Positions 1 to 8,868 of a stretch of 64,000 nucleotides of DNA are shown here, one piece after another. The stretch comes from Schauerella aestuarii. GTDB lineage: Bacteria > Pseudomonadota > Gammaproteobacteria > Burkholderiales > Burkholderiaceae_B. The stretch covers positions 124,001 through 188,000 of the forward strand of contig NZ_SIZW01000041.1 of NCBI RefSeq assembly GCF_009866805.1, written 5' to 3'. The number at the start of each line of letters is the position of its first letter. Position 1 is the stretch's first letter. The position numbers and the translations under genes are program-made. The notes under the pieces are model-generated. The model was not told where the DNA came from. It saw only the letters and a program-made list of their open reading frames with translations, and did no database searches.

Positions 1-1329
1 GGATATCCCATCACCGACATCGCACCCATTCCGCAGGTGCTGTGTCTGCTTCTGCTGGCCTACGTGGCGGTGATGATCGGACGGCGTTTCTCGCTCGATG
101 GCTTATGGCGGGCGCCGTTGGTGGCCTTGCCCATCGCCGCCAATCCCTTCTATCTCGAAAACCTCTCCTACAAATTCGACTCCGTCACGATGACGGCCGC
201 CGTCGTGTTCGCGGTGGCGGCGGCGGTCGCCATTCCCACGCGCGGATGGCGCCTGGCCCTGGGGGCCCTGGCATTGATCGCGAGCCTGTGCCTCTACCAG
301 GCGGCGATCGATATCTTCCTGATCTTCGCGCTGGTCGAAGCAGTGTGGGGCATGAAGACGTTCGAGGCACCGGGCCGCTTGCTCAAGCGTTTGCTGGGCC
401 GGGGCGTACAGGCGGTGTCGGCGTTGGCGATCTATCAGAAGATCGCTGCCGTCACCGTGCAGGGCGACTACGCGAGCAGCCATGCGGGCATGGTGTCGCT
501 GGCTGAAGCGCCTGCCGCAATCCTGCTCAACCTGCAGCATTATTGGGAATTCGTGCTCGGCACGATCACCTCGATCTGGGGCACGTTGCTGCTGATCACG
601 ATCGCTTTGGGTGTGCTGGCAGCTGTGGCGATCGCGGTGCGCTACCTGCGCGCGCAATGGGCGTCGATGTCCGTGCTCATCCGAGCGGCCTGCATCGTGG
701 CGGCGGTGTGCCTGCCGGTTGCCCTGGTCGTCGCGCCCTGGGGGCCGCTCCTGTTGCTGAAAGCGCCAGTCTTCGCGCCGCGTGTGATGTTGGGTTTCGG
801 TGCGTTGGTGTCGGCATCGTTGCTGATGTTGCTGGGGCTGCTGATGCTGGTCGGTGCATCGCGCCGCTGGCAGATCGCGGTCTTGTCGATACCCGCCTAT
901 GGCCTGATTCTGCTGGCGGTGGCGTACGGCAATTCGTTGACGCTGCAGAAGGATTACGAAGCACGCATTGCAGAGACCTTGAGCGACGATCTGGCCGAGA
1001 TGGAAGCCACAAGCGGCGTCACGCAATACACACTGCGCGGCAACGTGGGCCGACCGCCGGTGCTCGAGCACAACATCAGAAAATTCGCGCTGCTGCGCGC
1101 GCTCGTGCCGGTCCATCTCACCGAAGCGTGGGGATGGGCCGGCGTGCTGCTCAAGCACTACGGCGTCGAGCTGCCGTATGTGGTGCCGCCGTACGAGGCC
1201 GCGCTGACGGTGGACTTCTGCGCCTTGCCCCGAACCATCGTGCGACGCAACTATCAGATCGCGCAAGTGGGCGCGACGGCCGTCGTGATCTTCAGGCGTT
1301 CGGACTGCGCGCGGTTGAAGACGAAGTGA
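1..1329 (+). CDS. GtrII-type glucosyltransferase membrane protein, 5' end outside window
   Basis: Multi-pass inner-membrane protein resembling the glucosyl transferase GtrII family (Pfam Glucos_trans_II), which transfers glucose from a lipid carrier onto surface polysaccharide. The stretch NPFYLENLSYKFDS near the start is the family's characteristic N-terminal signature. About ten hydrophobic segments follow, then a soluble C-terminal part after roughly residue 310. The reading frame is open to base 1 (upstream residues include DIAPIPQV), so the GTG at 37 is probably internal and the true start lies upstream. The stop is at 1327-1329. It converges on the leftward PepSY gene with a gap of 18 bases. 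The family match is good; the substrate cannot be told from sequence. Confidence 0.75.
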   Translation, partial: GYPITDIAPIPQVLCLLLLAYVAVMIGRRFSLDGLWRAPLVALPIAANPFYLENLSYKFDSVTMTAAVVFAVAAAVAIPTRGWRLALGALALIASLCLYQAAIDIFLIFALVEAVWGMKTFEAPGRLLKRLLGRGVQAVSALAIYQKIAAVTVQGDYASSHAGMVSLAEAPAAILLNLQHYWEFVLGTITSIWGTLLLITIALGVLAAVAIAVRYLRAQWASMSVLIRAACIVAAVCLPVALVVAPWGPLLLLKAPVFAPRVMLGFGALVSASLLMLLGLLMLVGASRRWQIAVLSIPAYGLILLAVAYGNSLTLQKDYEARIAETLSDDLAEMEATSGVTQYTLRGNVGRPPVLEHNIRKFALLRALVPVHLTEAWGWAGVLLKHYGVELPYVVPPYEAALTVDFCALPRTIVRRNYQIAQVGATAVVIFRRSDCARLKTK

Positions 1330-1347
1330 CGGCAGCCCGCTGACGCC

Positions 1348-2877
1348 TCAGCGCCTGCGTGACGATGCCGTGCGATCGTGGCTGCGCACTTTGCGCTTGA
1401 CGCGCCGCCACCCGATGACGACACCGGTCGCGCTCAGTGCGAACCCGCCCACGCTCAGCACGATCAGGACGATGTCCCACAGCGGGCGTCGCGTGAGCAG
1501 CGGCAACGCGTCCCAACTATGCAAAAACGCGAAGAGCCAGCGCCCGACCCGTTTGCGCGCATCGGTCTGTTGCACGATCCGGCCGGTATGCGGATCGATG
1601 TACACCCATGTGGCCTGGGCATCGTCGAACGTCACCCGCCATATCGGCAAGGGCTTCTCCACATGGCCGAGCATGGCATGCGCTTCCCGCGCGTAGTAAT
1701 AGGTGTCGTAGTCGGGCAGGATGTCGATCGCCTGGATGCTCGCGTGCGGCCGCAAGCGCGCGGCGGCCGCACGCAGCGCGGTGGCATCAATGGTGGCCGG
1801 CGCGGCGGTCACGCCATCGAAGACGGCCGGGCGGCCGTTCTCGGCTTGCGCGAGCAGGAAAGGCTGCCCGGCTGCGACCGTCCAAGTCAGCTCCTTGATC
1901 GGTGCCGCGTGGGTGTCGCGCAGATGGTCCTCCACGGCCGCCAACGGGGTCAATGACTTTGCACGATCGAGACGCGCGTCACGATAAGCCGCCACGTCCA
2001 GCGGCGGCGCATCGCTGCTGAACACCTTCCAGGGATTCATCGACATGAGCCCGCTGAAGATCCACGTGAAGGTGATGGCTGCGAACGCCAGCCCCAGCGC
2101 GTGATGCCAGTGCATGAACGGCTCGCGATACGGCGAGCGGCTGCCGCTGGCGTAGGGCCGCGAAAAGCGCCAGCGCAGAATGCCCACAATGCTGCCGGTG
2201 ATCGTGAGCACCACACCCGCCACCGACAGCCACACCACAATCTGGTGCCAGTAGCCGTCGAACCGATTGCCCCGAAGCGGGTACAGCCAATGTATCCACG
2301 CGCCCACATAGTTCCAGCCGCGCTCGGTGCGCGTGGCGTCGAGCACCACCTCGCCAGTCATCGACGACACGTAAAGCCGTGTTTGCGCGGGATCGTGCAT
2401 GTCGATGCGATGCAGGGGGCGATGGCGGTCCAGCGCACCCGAATGCGTAAACACATCTTCTTCGAGCGTGCCCGCATAATCGCCGGTGTAGCGGCCGGCG
2501 AAGTAAGCCCGCGCCGTGGCCTGTGCCACGGTGGCATCGGCAGCTGCCGCGCGTTGCCCGCTTGCGGCGTCGACGATCGCAATGGGCCCGCGCGCGGGTG
2601 TGATGCGATACACGGGCAAACCGGCACGCGACGCCGCCAGGCTGAGCTCCAGCGGATCGGCCACACCGGCCGCGTTCAGGGCTTGCAGCGGATCGATCCG
2701 AACGCCTGCGGCGTTCAACGCGGGCAGCGCACTTCGCCGTTCCTGCGGCGTGAGCTTCGGGTAGCCCACATACATCATCACCACACCCGAAAAGAACCAC
2801 ATCGCCAAGAACGCGCAGAGCCCGATGCCCGCCCAACGATGCATGAGATACAGCCCGCGCTTGAACCGGACGTTCAT
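1348..2877 (-). CDS. PepSY-associated TM protein (iron/metal uptake accessory)
   Basis: 509-residue inner-membrane protein of the PepSY-associated TM helix family. These proteins commonly sit beside TonB-dependent siderophore receptors and are thought to help reduce or release metal from the imported chelate. One transmembrane helix lies near residues 18-38. Two more occupy the middle (around HQIVVWLSVAGVVLTITGSI and the following HWHHALGLAF helix), and one is near the C-terminus before a basic, Arg-rich tail. Histidines in the helices (HRWAG, HWHHALG) could bind haem or metal. Its ATG overlaps the stop of the upstream receptor by one base (TGATG), so translation is probably coupled. The role is inferred from family and context. 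Confidence 0.85.
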   Translation of the reverse strand: MNVRFKRGLYLMHRWAGIGLCAFLAMWFFSGVVMMYVGYPKLTPQERRSALPALNAAGVRIDPLQALNAAGVADPLELSLAASRAGLPVYRITPARGPIAIVDAASGQRAAAADATVAQATARAYFAGRYTGDYAGTLEEDVFTHSGALDRHRPLHRIDMHDPAQTRLYVSSMTGEVVLDATRTERGWNYVGAWIHWLYPLRGNRFDGYWHQIVVWLSVAGVVLTITGSIVGILRWRFSRPYASGSRSPYREPFMHWHHALGLAFAAITFTWIFSGLMSMNPWKVFSSDAPPLDVAAYRDARLDRAKSLTPLAAVEDHLRDTHAAPIKELTWTVAAGQPFLLAQAENGRPAVFDGVTAAPATIDATALRAAAARLRPHASIQAIDILPDYDTYYYAREAHAMLGHVEKPLPIWRVTFDDAQATWVYIDPHTGRIVQQTDARKRVGRWLFAFLHSWDALPLLTRRPLWDIVLIVLSVGGFALSATGVVIGWRRVKRKVRSHDRTASSRRR

Positions 2878-5087
2878 CAGAAGCGCGCCTGCAGCGACAG
2901 CTCCACCGATCGCGGTGCGCCCAGGTAATACATCGGCGTGCCGGTCACGCTCGAGGCGTACACCTTGTCCGTCAGATTACGCACGCGCGCCGTGACCGTG
3001 AAGTTGCGGTCGATGCGATGCGAGAGTGCGGCGTCCAGCGTCAGATACGACGGTGCCCACACCGTATTGGCGGCATTGGCGTAGGTCTTGCCCACATAGC
3101 GCGCGCCCAATCCTGCCCGCCAATCGGGCAGGAAGGCGTAGTCGGCCCACAGGTTGGCGACCTGTCGCGGCGTGCCGGTGGGCACCTTGCCATGGCGCGA
3201 TATGGCCACGCCACCCACATTCTGCGAAAAATCGTCGTATTGCGGATCGATGAAGGCGATGTTGCCTTGAACCGAGATCTGGCGCGTCACTTGAAAGCCG
3301 CCGGCCAATTCGATCCCTCGCGCAGACTGCTCGCCCACAGGCAAGCTGACGGTCGGGTTGAGCGGATCCGGCGTCGACAGATTCTTGCGTTTGATCTCGT
3401 ATACCGCGATCGTCGCGGTGCCGCGGCTATCCCAGAAGTCGAACTTGGCCCCTACCTCCGCCTGCCTGCCGGTCGTCAGCTTATCGTTGTTCAACACATC
3501 CGCAAACGACGCGGTGGACAGGATGCCCGAAGGGGGGTCGGCCGCCGTGGCGTATTGCGCGTAGAGGGTTGCCCCTGGATTGACCATCCAGTTCACGCCC
3601 AGGCGACCCGTAAGTGGCGAATACTTACGCGATGCGCTGGCCGGTGAAGTCGCCGTAACGGCGCGACGGTTGGTCAGATCGAGGTCGATGAAATCTTTAC
3701 GCAACGCCGACACGATCGAGACGCCGGGCAGCACTTCGGTACGATTTTCCGCCGTCAGTGCAAAGGTCGTGACCTTGTTTTCGCGGTCGGGCACGAATCC
3801 GGGTTGCATGCCTGGAATGCTGTAGAAGCCGCGATTGGTGAAGTCGTAGGGATTGACGGTATCGAGCGTTGACGACAGGCTGGTGGGATAACGCGTTTGC
3901 TTGTTGACGCTGATATCAGCGCCAACGGACCAGTCGCTTTTCAAGCTGCCCAGCATGCCGCGATACAGGCCTTCCACGCGATTGCCGATCAACTGCTGCC
4001 TGTGCCGTTGCAGCAGGGGGCTGGATCGCAGCACACCGGTGTTGGTGGCATTGAAGCGATACACCTCCAGATTCTGGAAGTCGCGCTGCGCCTCGTAGTA
4101 ATAGAGGGTGTTCTTCAGGCTTAACTTGTCGCTGGGTTGCCACTCGGTGAGCGATCGCGCCCAGATCACGGATTGCGCATACAAGCCATCGTCGATGTTG
4201 TAGTTCTTGAAGCGCGTGCCGGAAAGGATCTCGCCTTCGCCTTCGACCATGCCGTTTTCGTTGACCTTCAGCGGTGTGCCCCAATAGGGGCGATGCACCT
4301 TCTCGCGCTGATATTCGAATGCCAGGGTATGGGTGAGGGTGGGGCCCAGATCGGACAGCAGCGACGCGGCCACCTGGTCGGCGCGCGAGCGATTGCCGTC
4401 CACGTACCCGTCGCTGCGCGTCGAGTTGGCGTCGATGCGGAAGAAGTTGCCGCGCCCGCCAGGCTCGCCCGTGAGCTGACGATTCAGGCCAACGGAAAAC
4501 TGGCGCGTGTTGAATGAGCCCAGCCGAACCTGACCCTCGGAGAAGGTATCGCGTTGCGCCGTCTTGGTAACATAGTTGATGGCGCCGCCCACGGCGCCGG
4601 CACCAAACAGAAAGGTCGACGGTCCGCCAATCGCTTCGACGCGATCGTAGATCCAGCTATCCACCGGGCGCGCGGCCACGGCATCGTATTGCACGGAAAT
4701 GCCATTGAACAATTGGCTGATCTGCGTGCCACTGAAACCGCGGTAGCTGACCGAACCGGCCGAGCCGGGAGGCGAAGCATTGTCGACGCCCGGAATGCCG
4801 CGTGCAATCTCTTGCGTATTGAGCGCGCCACGGGCCTCGATCTGCTCGCGCGTGATCACCGTGACCGATGCGGGGGTTTCGCGAATCGTCAGACCCAGGC
4901 GGCTACCGGTGCCGTCGACCGCGTTGAGGTCGATCGGCCCGTTCGGCTCGGCAGTGCCGCGGACAGTGATGGGGGCCAGTTGCGGCACCGCGGTATCGGT
5001 GGCCGGGGTCGCTTGTGCGAACGCCGGTGCGGTCACGCACAGGCCGAGCGCGCACAGCGCCGTGGGGAGTGTGAAGGATGTGTTCAT
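2877..5087 (-). CDS. TonB-dependent siderophore/metal-chelate receptor
   Basis: 736-residue outer-membrane receptor. It has a clear signal peptide ending near AFAQA, an N-terminal plug domain with RETPASVTVITREQIE and the GxxTFLFGAGAVGGAINYVTK region, then a long beta-barrel ending in the usual aromatic residue (QARF). Length and plug sequence fit the TonB-dependent siderophore receptor family. Transcribed leftward, downstream of a DUF2946 gene and upstream of and overlapping a PepSY protein, so the three probably form one uptake unit. I see no convincing Fur box in front of the unit. The ligand is unknown; ferric hydroxamate-type siderophores are the usual default, but DUF2946 partners can also point to copper or zinc. 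Confidence 0.88.
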   Translation of the reverse strand: MNTSFTLPTALCALGLCVTAPAFAQATPATDTAVPQLAPITVRGTAEPNGPIDLNAVDGTGSRLGLTIRETPASVTVITREQIEARGALNTQEIARGIPGVDNASPPGSAGSVSYRGFSGTQISQLFNGISVQYDAVAARPVDSWIYDRVEAIGGPSTFLFGAGAVGGAINYVTKTAQRDTFSEGQVRLGSFNTRQFSVGLNRQLTGEPGGRGNFFRIDANSTRSDGYVDGNRSRADQVAASLLSDLGPTLTHTLAFEYQREKVHRPYWGTPLKVNENGMVEGEGEILSGTRFKNYNIDDGLYAQSVIWARSLTEWQPSDKLSLKNTLYYYEAQRDFQNLEVYRFNATNTGVLRSSPLLQRHRQQLIGNRVEGLYRGMLGSLKSDWSVGADISVNKQTRYPTSLSSTLDTVNPYDFTNRGFYSIPGMQPGFVPDRENKVTTFALTAENRTEVLPGVSIVSALRKDFIDLDLTNRRAVTATSPASASRKYSPLTGRLGVNWMVNPGATLYAQYATAADPPSGILSTASFADVLNNDKLTTGRQAEVGAKFDFWDSRGTATIAVYEIKRKNLSTPDPLNPTVSLPVGEQSARGIELAGGFQVTRQISVQGNIAFIDPQYDDFSQNVGGVAISRHGKVPTGTPRQVANLWADYAFLPDWRAGLGARYVGKTYANAANTVWAPSYLTLDAALSHRIDRNFTVTARVRNLTDKVYASSVTGTPMYYLGAPRSVELSLQARF

Positions 5088-5252
5088 GAGGCGTACACAG
5101 GTCTTGACCGCTCGCGCGCGATAGGGTCGCGGAGCTGTCCGCCATGCGAACGAAGACGCATGGCGCGAGTGGATGAACGGCGTCGATCGCCGAGCGATGC
5201 AGGGGGGTCTACCCGTGCGCGGCCTGGCTAGCCGGTCCGCACGCCGGGCAGC

Positions 5253-5645
5253 TTACGTACGCTGCGGTGGCGCACGCGCAAGCGCAGCCGTCCAGGCATG
5301 GAGCCGGGCGGGGGCTTGATAGAAAAGCGGCGGATACGCGATGCGCTCGGCGCTGGGTTGTGTGAGCGACAAGGCGGGGGGCACGATCGCCAGATCGGCA
5401 TGGGCATGCCGGCAAAAGGGGCAGTGCTGCCCCTGGTGCTCATCCGAGTGCGAGGAATGATCGCTTGAGGGCACGTCGATTTCGATCGCGCCCACGCCGG
5501 CGTGGGTGCAGAGCTCGACCAGTACCCGTGAGGGCGTTGACGAATGCGGTGCGAGGTGAGCGAATGACGGCGCAAGCATCCCCCACAGGAGGGCCAGCAG
5601 GGCCATCCCGATCAGAGGTTTGGAGAGCAAGGTGTGCCGTGTCAT
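5253..5645 (-). CDS. DUF2946 family small secreted/membrane protein
   Basis: About 130 residues when started at the ATG whose complement is 5643-5645 (MTRHTLLSKPLIGM). The reading frame is open further upstream, but that extension lacks a signal-like sequence. An N-terminal hydrophobic segment (MALLALLWGMLAPSFAH) acts as signal or anchor. The remainder carries His clusters (SSDHSSHSDEHQGQ) and the DUF2946 hallmark HCPFC followed by RHAHAD, a plausible periplasmic metal-binding site. It lies 165 bases upstream of the TonB receptor on the same strand. A second DUF2946/TonB receptor pair occurs at 28 kb in this window. The function of the family is not established; metal handling is inferred from motif and context. 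Confidence 0.75.
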   Translation of the reverse strand: MTRHTLLSKPLIGMALLALLWGMLAPSFAHLAPHSSTPSRVLVELCTHAGVGAIEIDVPSSDHSSHSDEHQGQHCPFCRHAHADLAIVPPALSLTQPSAERIAYPPLFYQAPARLHAWTAALARAPPQRT

Positions 5646-5826
5646 CGGCGGCGAGTATATCGTTTCAAATCGACTGTCGCTATCCGGGATTGCCGCCAAG
5701 CGCTTGGCAAAGTGTCACCTTTGCGTGGAAGACGCCAATGACATGAAGTGTTGCGCCCCGATCGGCGGATAATGGCGGCGGCCTCGAACCTGGCCTTCCG
5801 CTTATCGTTCTCAATCGAATCGTTCA

Positions 5827-6573
5827 ATGATGACGCTGTATCTCGTGGTGGCGCTCGGCGCTGCCGTTGCCGGCTTTGTTCAAGGATTGTCGGGCTTCGC
5901 CTTCGGGTTGGTGGCGATGTCGTTCTGGGTGTGGGTACTCGATCCCCCGGTGGCTGCTTCGCTGACCGTGTTCGGAGGGCTGCTGGGTCAGTTGATTGCA
6001 GCATTTTCGGTCAGGCGCGGCTTCAGCTGGCGTCAACTGCTGCCATTCGTGTTTGGCGGCGTGGCGGGCATTCCGGTGGGCGTCTGGCTGCTTCCCATGG
6101 TCGATGCCGGCACCTTCAAGATCGGTCTTGGCATCGTCTTGCTCATTTGGTGTCCCACCATGCTTTTTGCGCAGCACATTCCCAGGATCACCTTCGGCGG
6201 AAAGATCGGCGATGCGCTTGCCGGCGCAGCGGGTGGCGTCCTGGGCGGGTTTGGCGGATTTACCGGCGTCATCCCCACGTTATGGTGTGTGCTGCGAGGC
6301 TTTCCTCGCGAAGAGCAGCGCGCGATCATCCAGAATTTCAATCTGGCCATGCTGATCGTGATCATGGGCACCTACATTGCCTCAGGACTCGTCTCGCTCA
6401 ACACGCTGCCCCTGTTCGCGATCGTGGCGCCCGCAATGCTTATTCCCACGCTATTGGGAACGCGGCTGTACAAAGGCATATCCGATCTGCGATTTCGTCA
6501 GATCGTACTGGGCTTGCTGACGGCGTCGGGGCTCATGATGCTTGCGTCGGGCCTGTCCAGCGCGTTGCGATAG
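5827..6573 (+). CDS. TauE/SafE family sulfite/anion exporter-like permease
   Basis: 248-residue membrane protein with about eight hydrophobic segments. It shows the TauE/SafE pattern of an N-terminal GFVQGLSGFAFGLVAM segment and a repeated glycine-rich half (GVLGGFGGFTGVIPTLW). Members export or import small organic or sulfur anions such as sulfite or sulfoacetate; the substrate here is unknown. It starts at ATG 5827 and is divergent from the DUF2946 gene. The LacI regulator begins about 105 bases downstream on the same strand, so this gene may be independent or loosely linked to the glucarate locus. Confidence 0.88.
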   Translation: MMTLYLVVALGAAVAGFVQGLSGFAFGLVAMSFWVWVLDPPVAASLTVFGGLLGQLIAAFSVRRGFSWRQLLPFVFGGVAGIPVGVWLLPMVDAGTFKIGLGIVLLIWCPTMLFAQHIPRITFGGKIGDALAGAAGGVLGGFGGFTGVIPTLWCVLRGFPREEQRAIIQNFNLAMLIVIMGTYIASGLVSLNTLPLFAIVAPAMLIPTLLGTRLYKGISDLRFRQIVLGLLTASGLMMLASGLSSALR

Positions 6574-6679
6574 CCCCGCTTCAATTGCCGGCGTTGCCGT
6601 GCGGTACCGCCGTCCCGGCAGAATCCTGCCCCGGCCCGACAGCCTCGGGCTAAGATGCCCCATTCATTTTTCTCACATC

Positions 6680-7729
6680 ATGGCTGATATCGATAGCGCG
6701 CCGAAGGCATCTTCACGCAACGCTCGCGCGGCACACACCGTGACGGCGCATGACGTGGCGCGGGTGGCTGGCGTCTCGGCGATCACCGTTTCACGCGCGT
6801 TGAATACGCCGCATCAAGTTGCGGCCGAAACGTTGCGCCGCGTGCAGGCCGCGATTGCGCAAACCGGCTACGTGCCCAATCTGCTCGCCAAAAGTTTGAA
6901 CGCGAACACCAGCACACGCCTGGTGGCGGCCGTGGTGCCCACGATATCCGGCCCGATCTTCGCGGCCAGCATGCAGGCGCTCACCAAAGCCCTGGCGGCC
7001 GAGCGCTATCAACTGATGTTGGGGCAAACCTTCTATGAAGCCGGCCGTGAAGACGATCTGCTCGATGCCATCATCGGGCGCCGCCCCGACGGCATCGTGC
7101 TCACCGGCGTCATGCACTCGGCGTTGGGCCGCCGCCGATTGCAGGCGGCCGGTATTCCCGTGGTCGAAACCTGGGACCTCACCGACGATCCCATCGACAT
7201 GGTGGTGGGTTTTTCGCATGAGAAAGTGGGCGCGGCCGTTTGCGACTTTCTGCATCGCAAAGGGTGCCGCAGGATTGCCGTGATCGCTGCGCGCGATGTG
7301 CGGGCCGAGCGTCGCACGGCGGCGTTCCAGAAGCATGCGCGAACGCTGGGTTTACCGGAGGTGCCGGTGGTGTTCGCCGAGGCTCCCGGTACGCTCGCCG
7401 GTGGACGCGTATGCTTCGCGCAACTCATGGCCCTGCAACCCGATACCGATGCCGTGTTTTGCAGCTCCGATATGCTGGCGCTGGGTGCACTGACCGAAGC
7501 CCAGGCGCTGGGTATTTCGATTCCGGAGCGCATGGCCGTGGTCGGTTTCGGCGATCTCGATTTCGCGCGCAGCCTGCATCCGGCACTGGCGTCGGTGCGG
7601 GTGGACGGCGATGCGATCGGCGGCCAGGCGGCACGTTTCATCATCGATGCCGCGCAAGGTAAACCGATTGCCGAGCGGGTGGTCGATGTGGGCTTTACCA
7701 TCGTCGATCGCCACAGCAGCGAGCGGTGA
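6680..7729 (+). CDS. LacI-family transcriptional regulator of the glucarate locus
   Basis: 349 residues. An N-terminal LacI helix-turn-helix (VTAHDVARVAGVSAITVSRALN, about residues 22-43, quoted here as two overlapping parts of the classic motif) is followed by a periplasmic-binding-like sensor domain. Of the possible starts I chose the ATG at 6680 (MADIDSAPK); the open frame runs further upstream but without family-like sequence. It resembles GntR/GntH-type members that recognise sugar acids. A perfect 16-bp palindrome of the LacI/GntR type lies 63 bases beyond its stop and just before the Bug and gudD genes, so it probably represses those genes and responds to glucarate or a related aldarate. 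Confidence 0.9.
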   Translation: MADIDSAPKASSRNARAAHTVTAHDVARVAGVSAITVSRALNTPHQVAAETLRRVQAAIAQTGYVPNLLAKSLNANTSTRLVAAVVPTISGPIFAASMQALTKALAAERYQLMLGQTFYEAGREDDLLDAIIGRRPDGIVLTGVMHSALGRRRLQAAGIPVVETWDLTDDPIDMVVGFSHEKVGAAVCDFLHRKGCRRIAVIAARDVRAERRTAAFQKHARTLGLPEVPVVFAEAPGTLAGGRVCFAQLMALQPDTDAVFCSSDMLALGALTEAQALGISIPERMAVVGFGDLDFARSLHPALASVRVDGDAIGGQAARFIIDAAQGKPIAERVVDVGFTIVDRHSSER

Positions 7730-7792
7730 TCGAGCCGCAGTCTGTCCCAAACCTAGGGTAATCCACTACAAACGGAAGGATGTACGACAACG

Positions 7793-7808
7793 ATGTTAGC
7801 GCTAACAT
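7793..7808. promoter_or_regulatory. Perfect LacI-type operator palindrome
   Basis: ATGTTAGCGCTAACAT is a perfect 16-bp inverted repeat with the central CG typical of LacI/GalR-family operators. It sits between the LacI-family gene and the Bug gene, 36 bases before the Bug start codon, where bound repressor would block transcription. The regulator is inferred from adjacency. Confidence 0.8.
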
Positions 7809-7844
7809 AAGTCACTCAAAAAAACGATACCGGTAGGAGACACC

Positions 7845-8807
7845 ATGAAATTGCACGCTTTGTTTGCAGTGGCTGCGCTGAGCCTCAGCGCGTTGGCGCA
7901 GGCCGCCAGCTATCCTGAACGCCCCGTCACGATCGTCGTGCCGTTCCCACCGGGCGGCTCGACCGACAATATCGCGCGCATCATCGGCGCCAAGCTGACC
8001 GAGCGCATGGGCCAGCCGTTCCCGATCGAAAACAAGGCCGGCGCTACGGGCGCGATCGGCGCAGCGCAGGTCAAGCGTGCCGCGCCCGACGGCTATACGC
8101 TGCTGGTGTCGTCGCTGGCGGTGTTCGTGGTCAATCCGCATTTGCAGAAAAACCTGCAATACGATCCCACCAAGGATTTCGATCTCATCACGGTCGCGGT
8201 GCAAGCGCCCAATGTGCTGGTCGCCGGACCCGCCGGCACGGCGGCCGACGTGAAGGCACTACTTGCCGACGCGCGTGCCAAGCCCGATTCGCAAACCTTC
8301 GCCTCGTCGGGTAGCGGGTCTTCCGATCACCTCACGGCGGAATTGTTCTGGCAGCAAAGCGGTACCAAGGGCGTTCATGTGCCCTACAAGGGCGGTGCAC
8401 CAGCCATCTCCGATCTGCTGGGCGGCCAGGTGCAGTACTCGTTTGCCAACATCAACGCGGTGCTGAGTCATATTCAGGCCGGCAAGCTGCGCGCGTTGGC
8501 CGTGACGGGCGACAAGCGTTCGCCGTTGCTGCCCAATGTGCCCACGATGACGGAAGCGGGTGTGAAGAATGTGGACGTGTATTCGTGGCAGGCCGTGGCC
8601 GCGCCCAAGGGATTGCCGCCCGAGATCCGCAGTCGCCTGAACAAGGAAATTGTGGCTGCCGTCAACGATCCTTCGGTCAAGCCCAAGCTGCTGGAGCAAG
8701 GCTTCGAGATCGTGGGCAATTCGCCAGAAGCGTTCGACAAGTTTCAAGCGCAGGAACTCGCGCGCTGGAAGACGGTGATCGACACCGGCAACATCACGGC
8801 CAATTGA
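7845..8807 (+). CDS. Bug/TctC-family periplasmic solute-binding protein (glucarate locus)
   Basis: 320 residues with a signal peptide (MKLHALFAVAALSLSALAQA) and the Bug hallmark YPERPVTIVVPFPPGGSTDN just after it. The second ligand-loop region (KAGATGAIGA) and the C-terminal end DTGNITAN are also typical. Bug proteins bind carboxylates in the periplasm for tripartite tricarboxylate transporters or signalling. No TctA/TctB membrane genes are in the window, so the partner must be elsewhere. Placed between the LacI operator and gudD, it probably binds D-glucarate or another aldarate. An AGGAGA ribosome-binding site precedes the ATG. Confidence 0.9.
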   Translation: MKLHALFAVAALSLSALAQAASYPERPVTIVVPFPPGGSTDNIARIIGAKLTERMGQPFPIENKAGATGAIGAAQVKRAAPDGYTLLVSSLAVFVVNPHLQKNLQYDPTKDFDLITVAVQAPNVLVAGPAGTAADVKALLADARAKPDSQTFASSGSGSSDHLTAELFWQQSGTKGVHVPYKGGAPAISDLLGGQVQYSFANINAVLSHIQAGKLRALAVTGDKRSPLLPNVPTMTEAGVKNVDVYSWQAVAAPKGLPPEIRSRLNKEIVAAVNDPSVKPKLLEQGFEIVGNSPEAFDKFQAQELARWKTVIDTGNITAN

Positions 8808-8868
8808 TTTCCGGCAACGGATTCGCCGTCCGCGCCGTACCGCATTCACTTCGTAGACCAGGACCCTC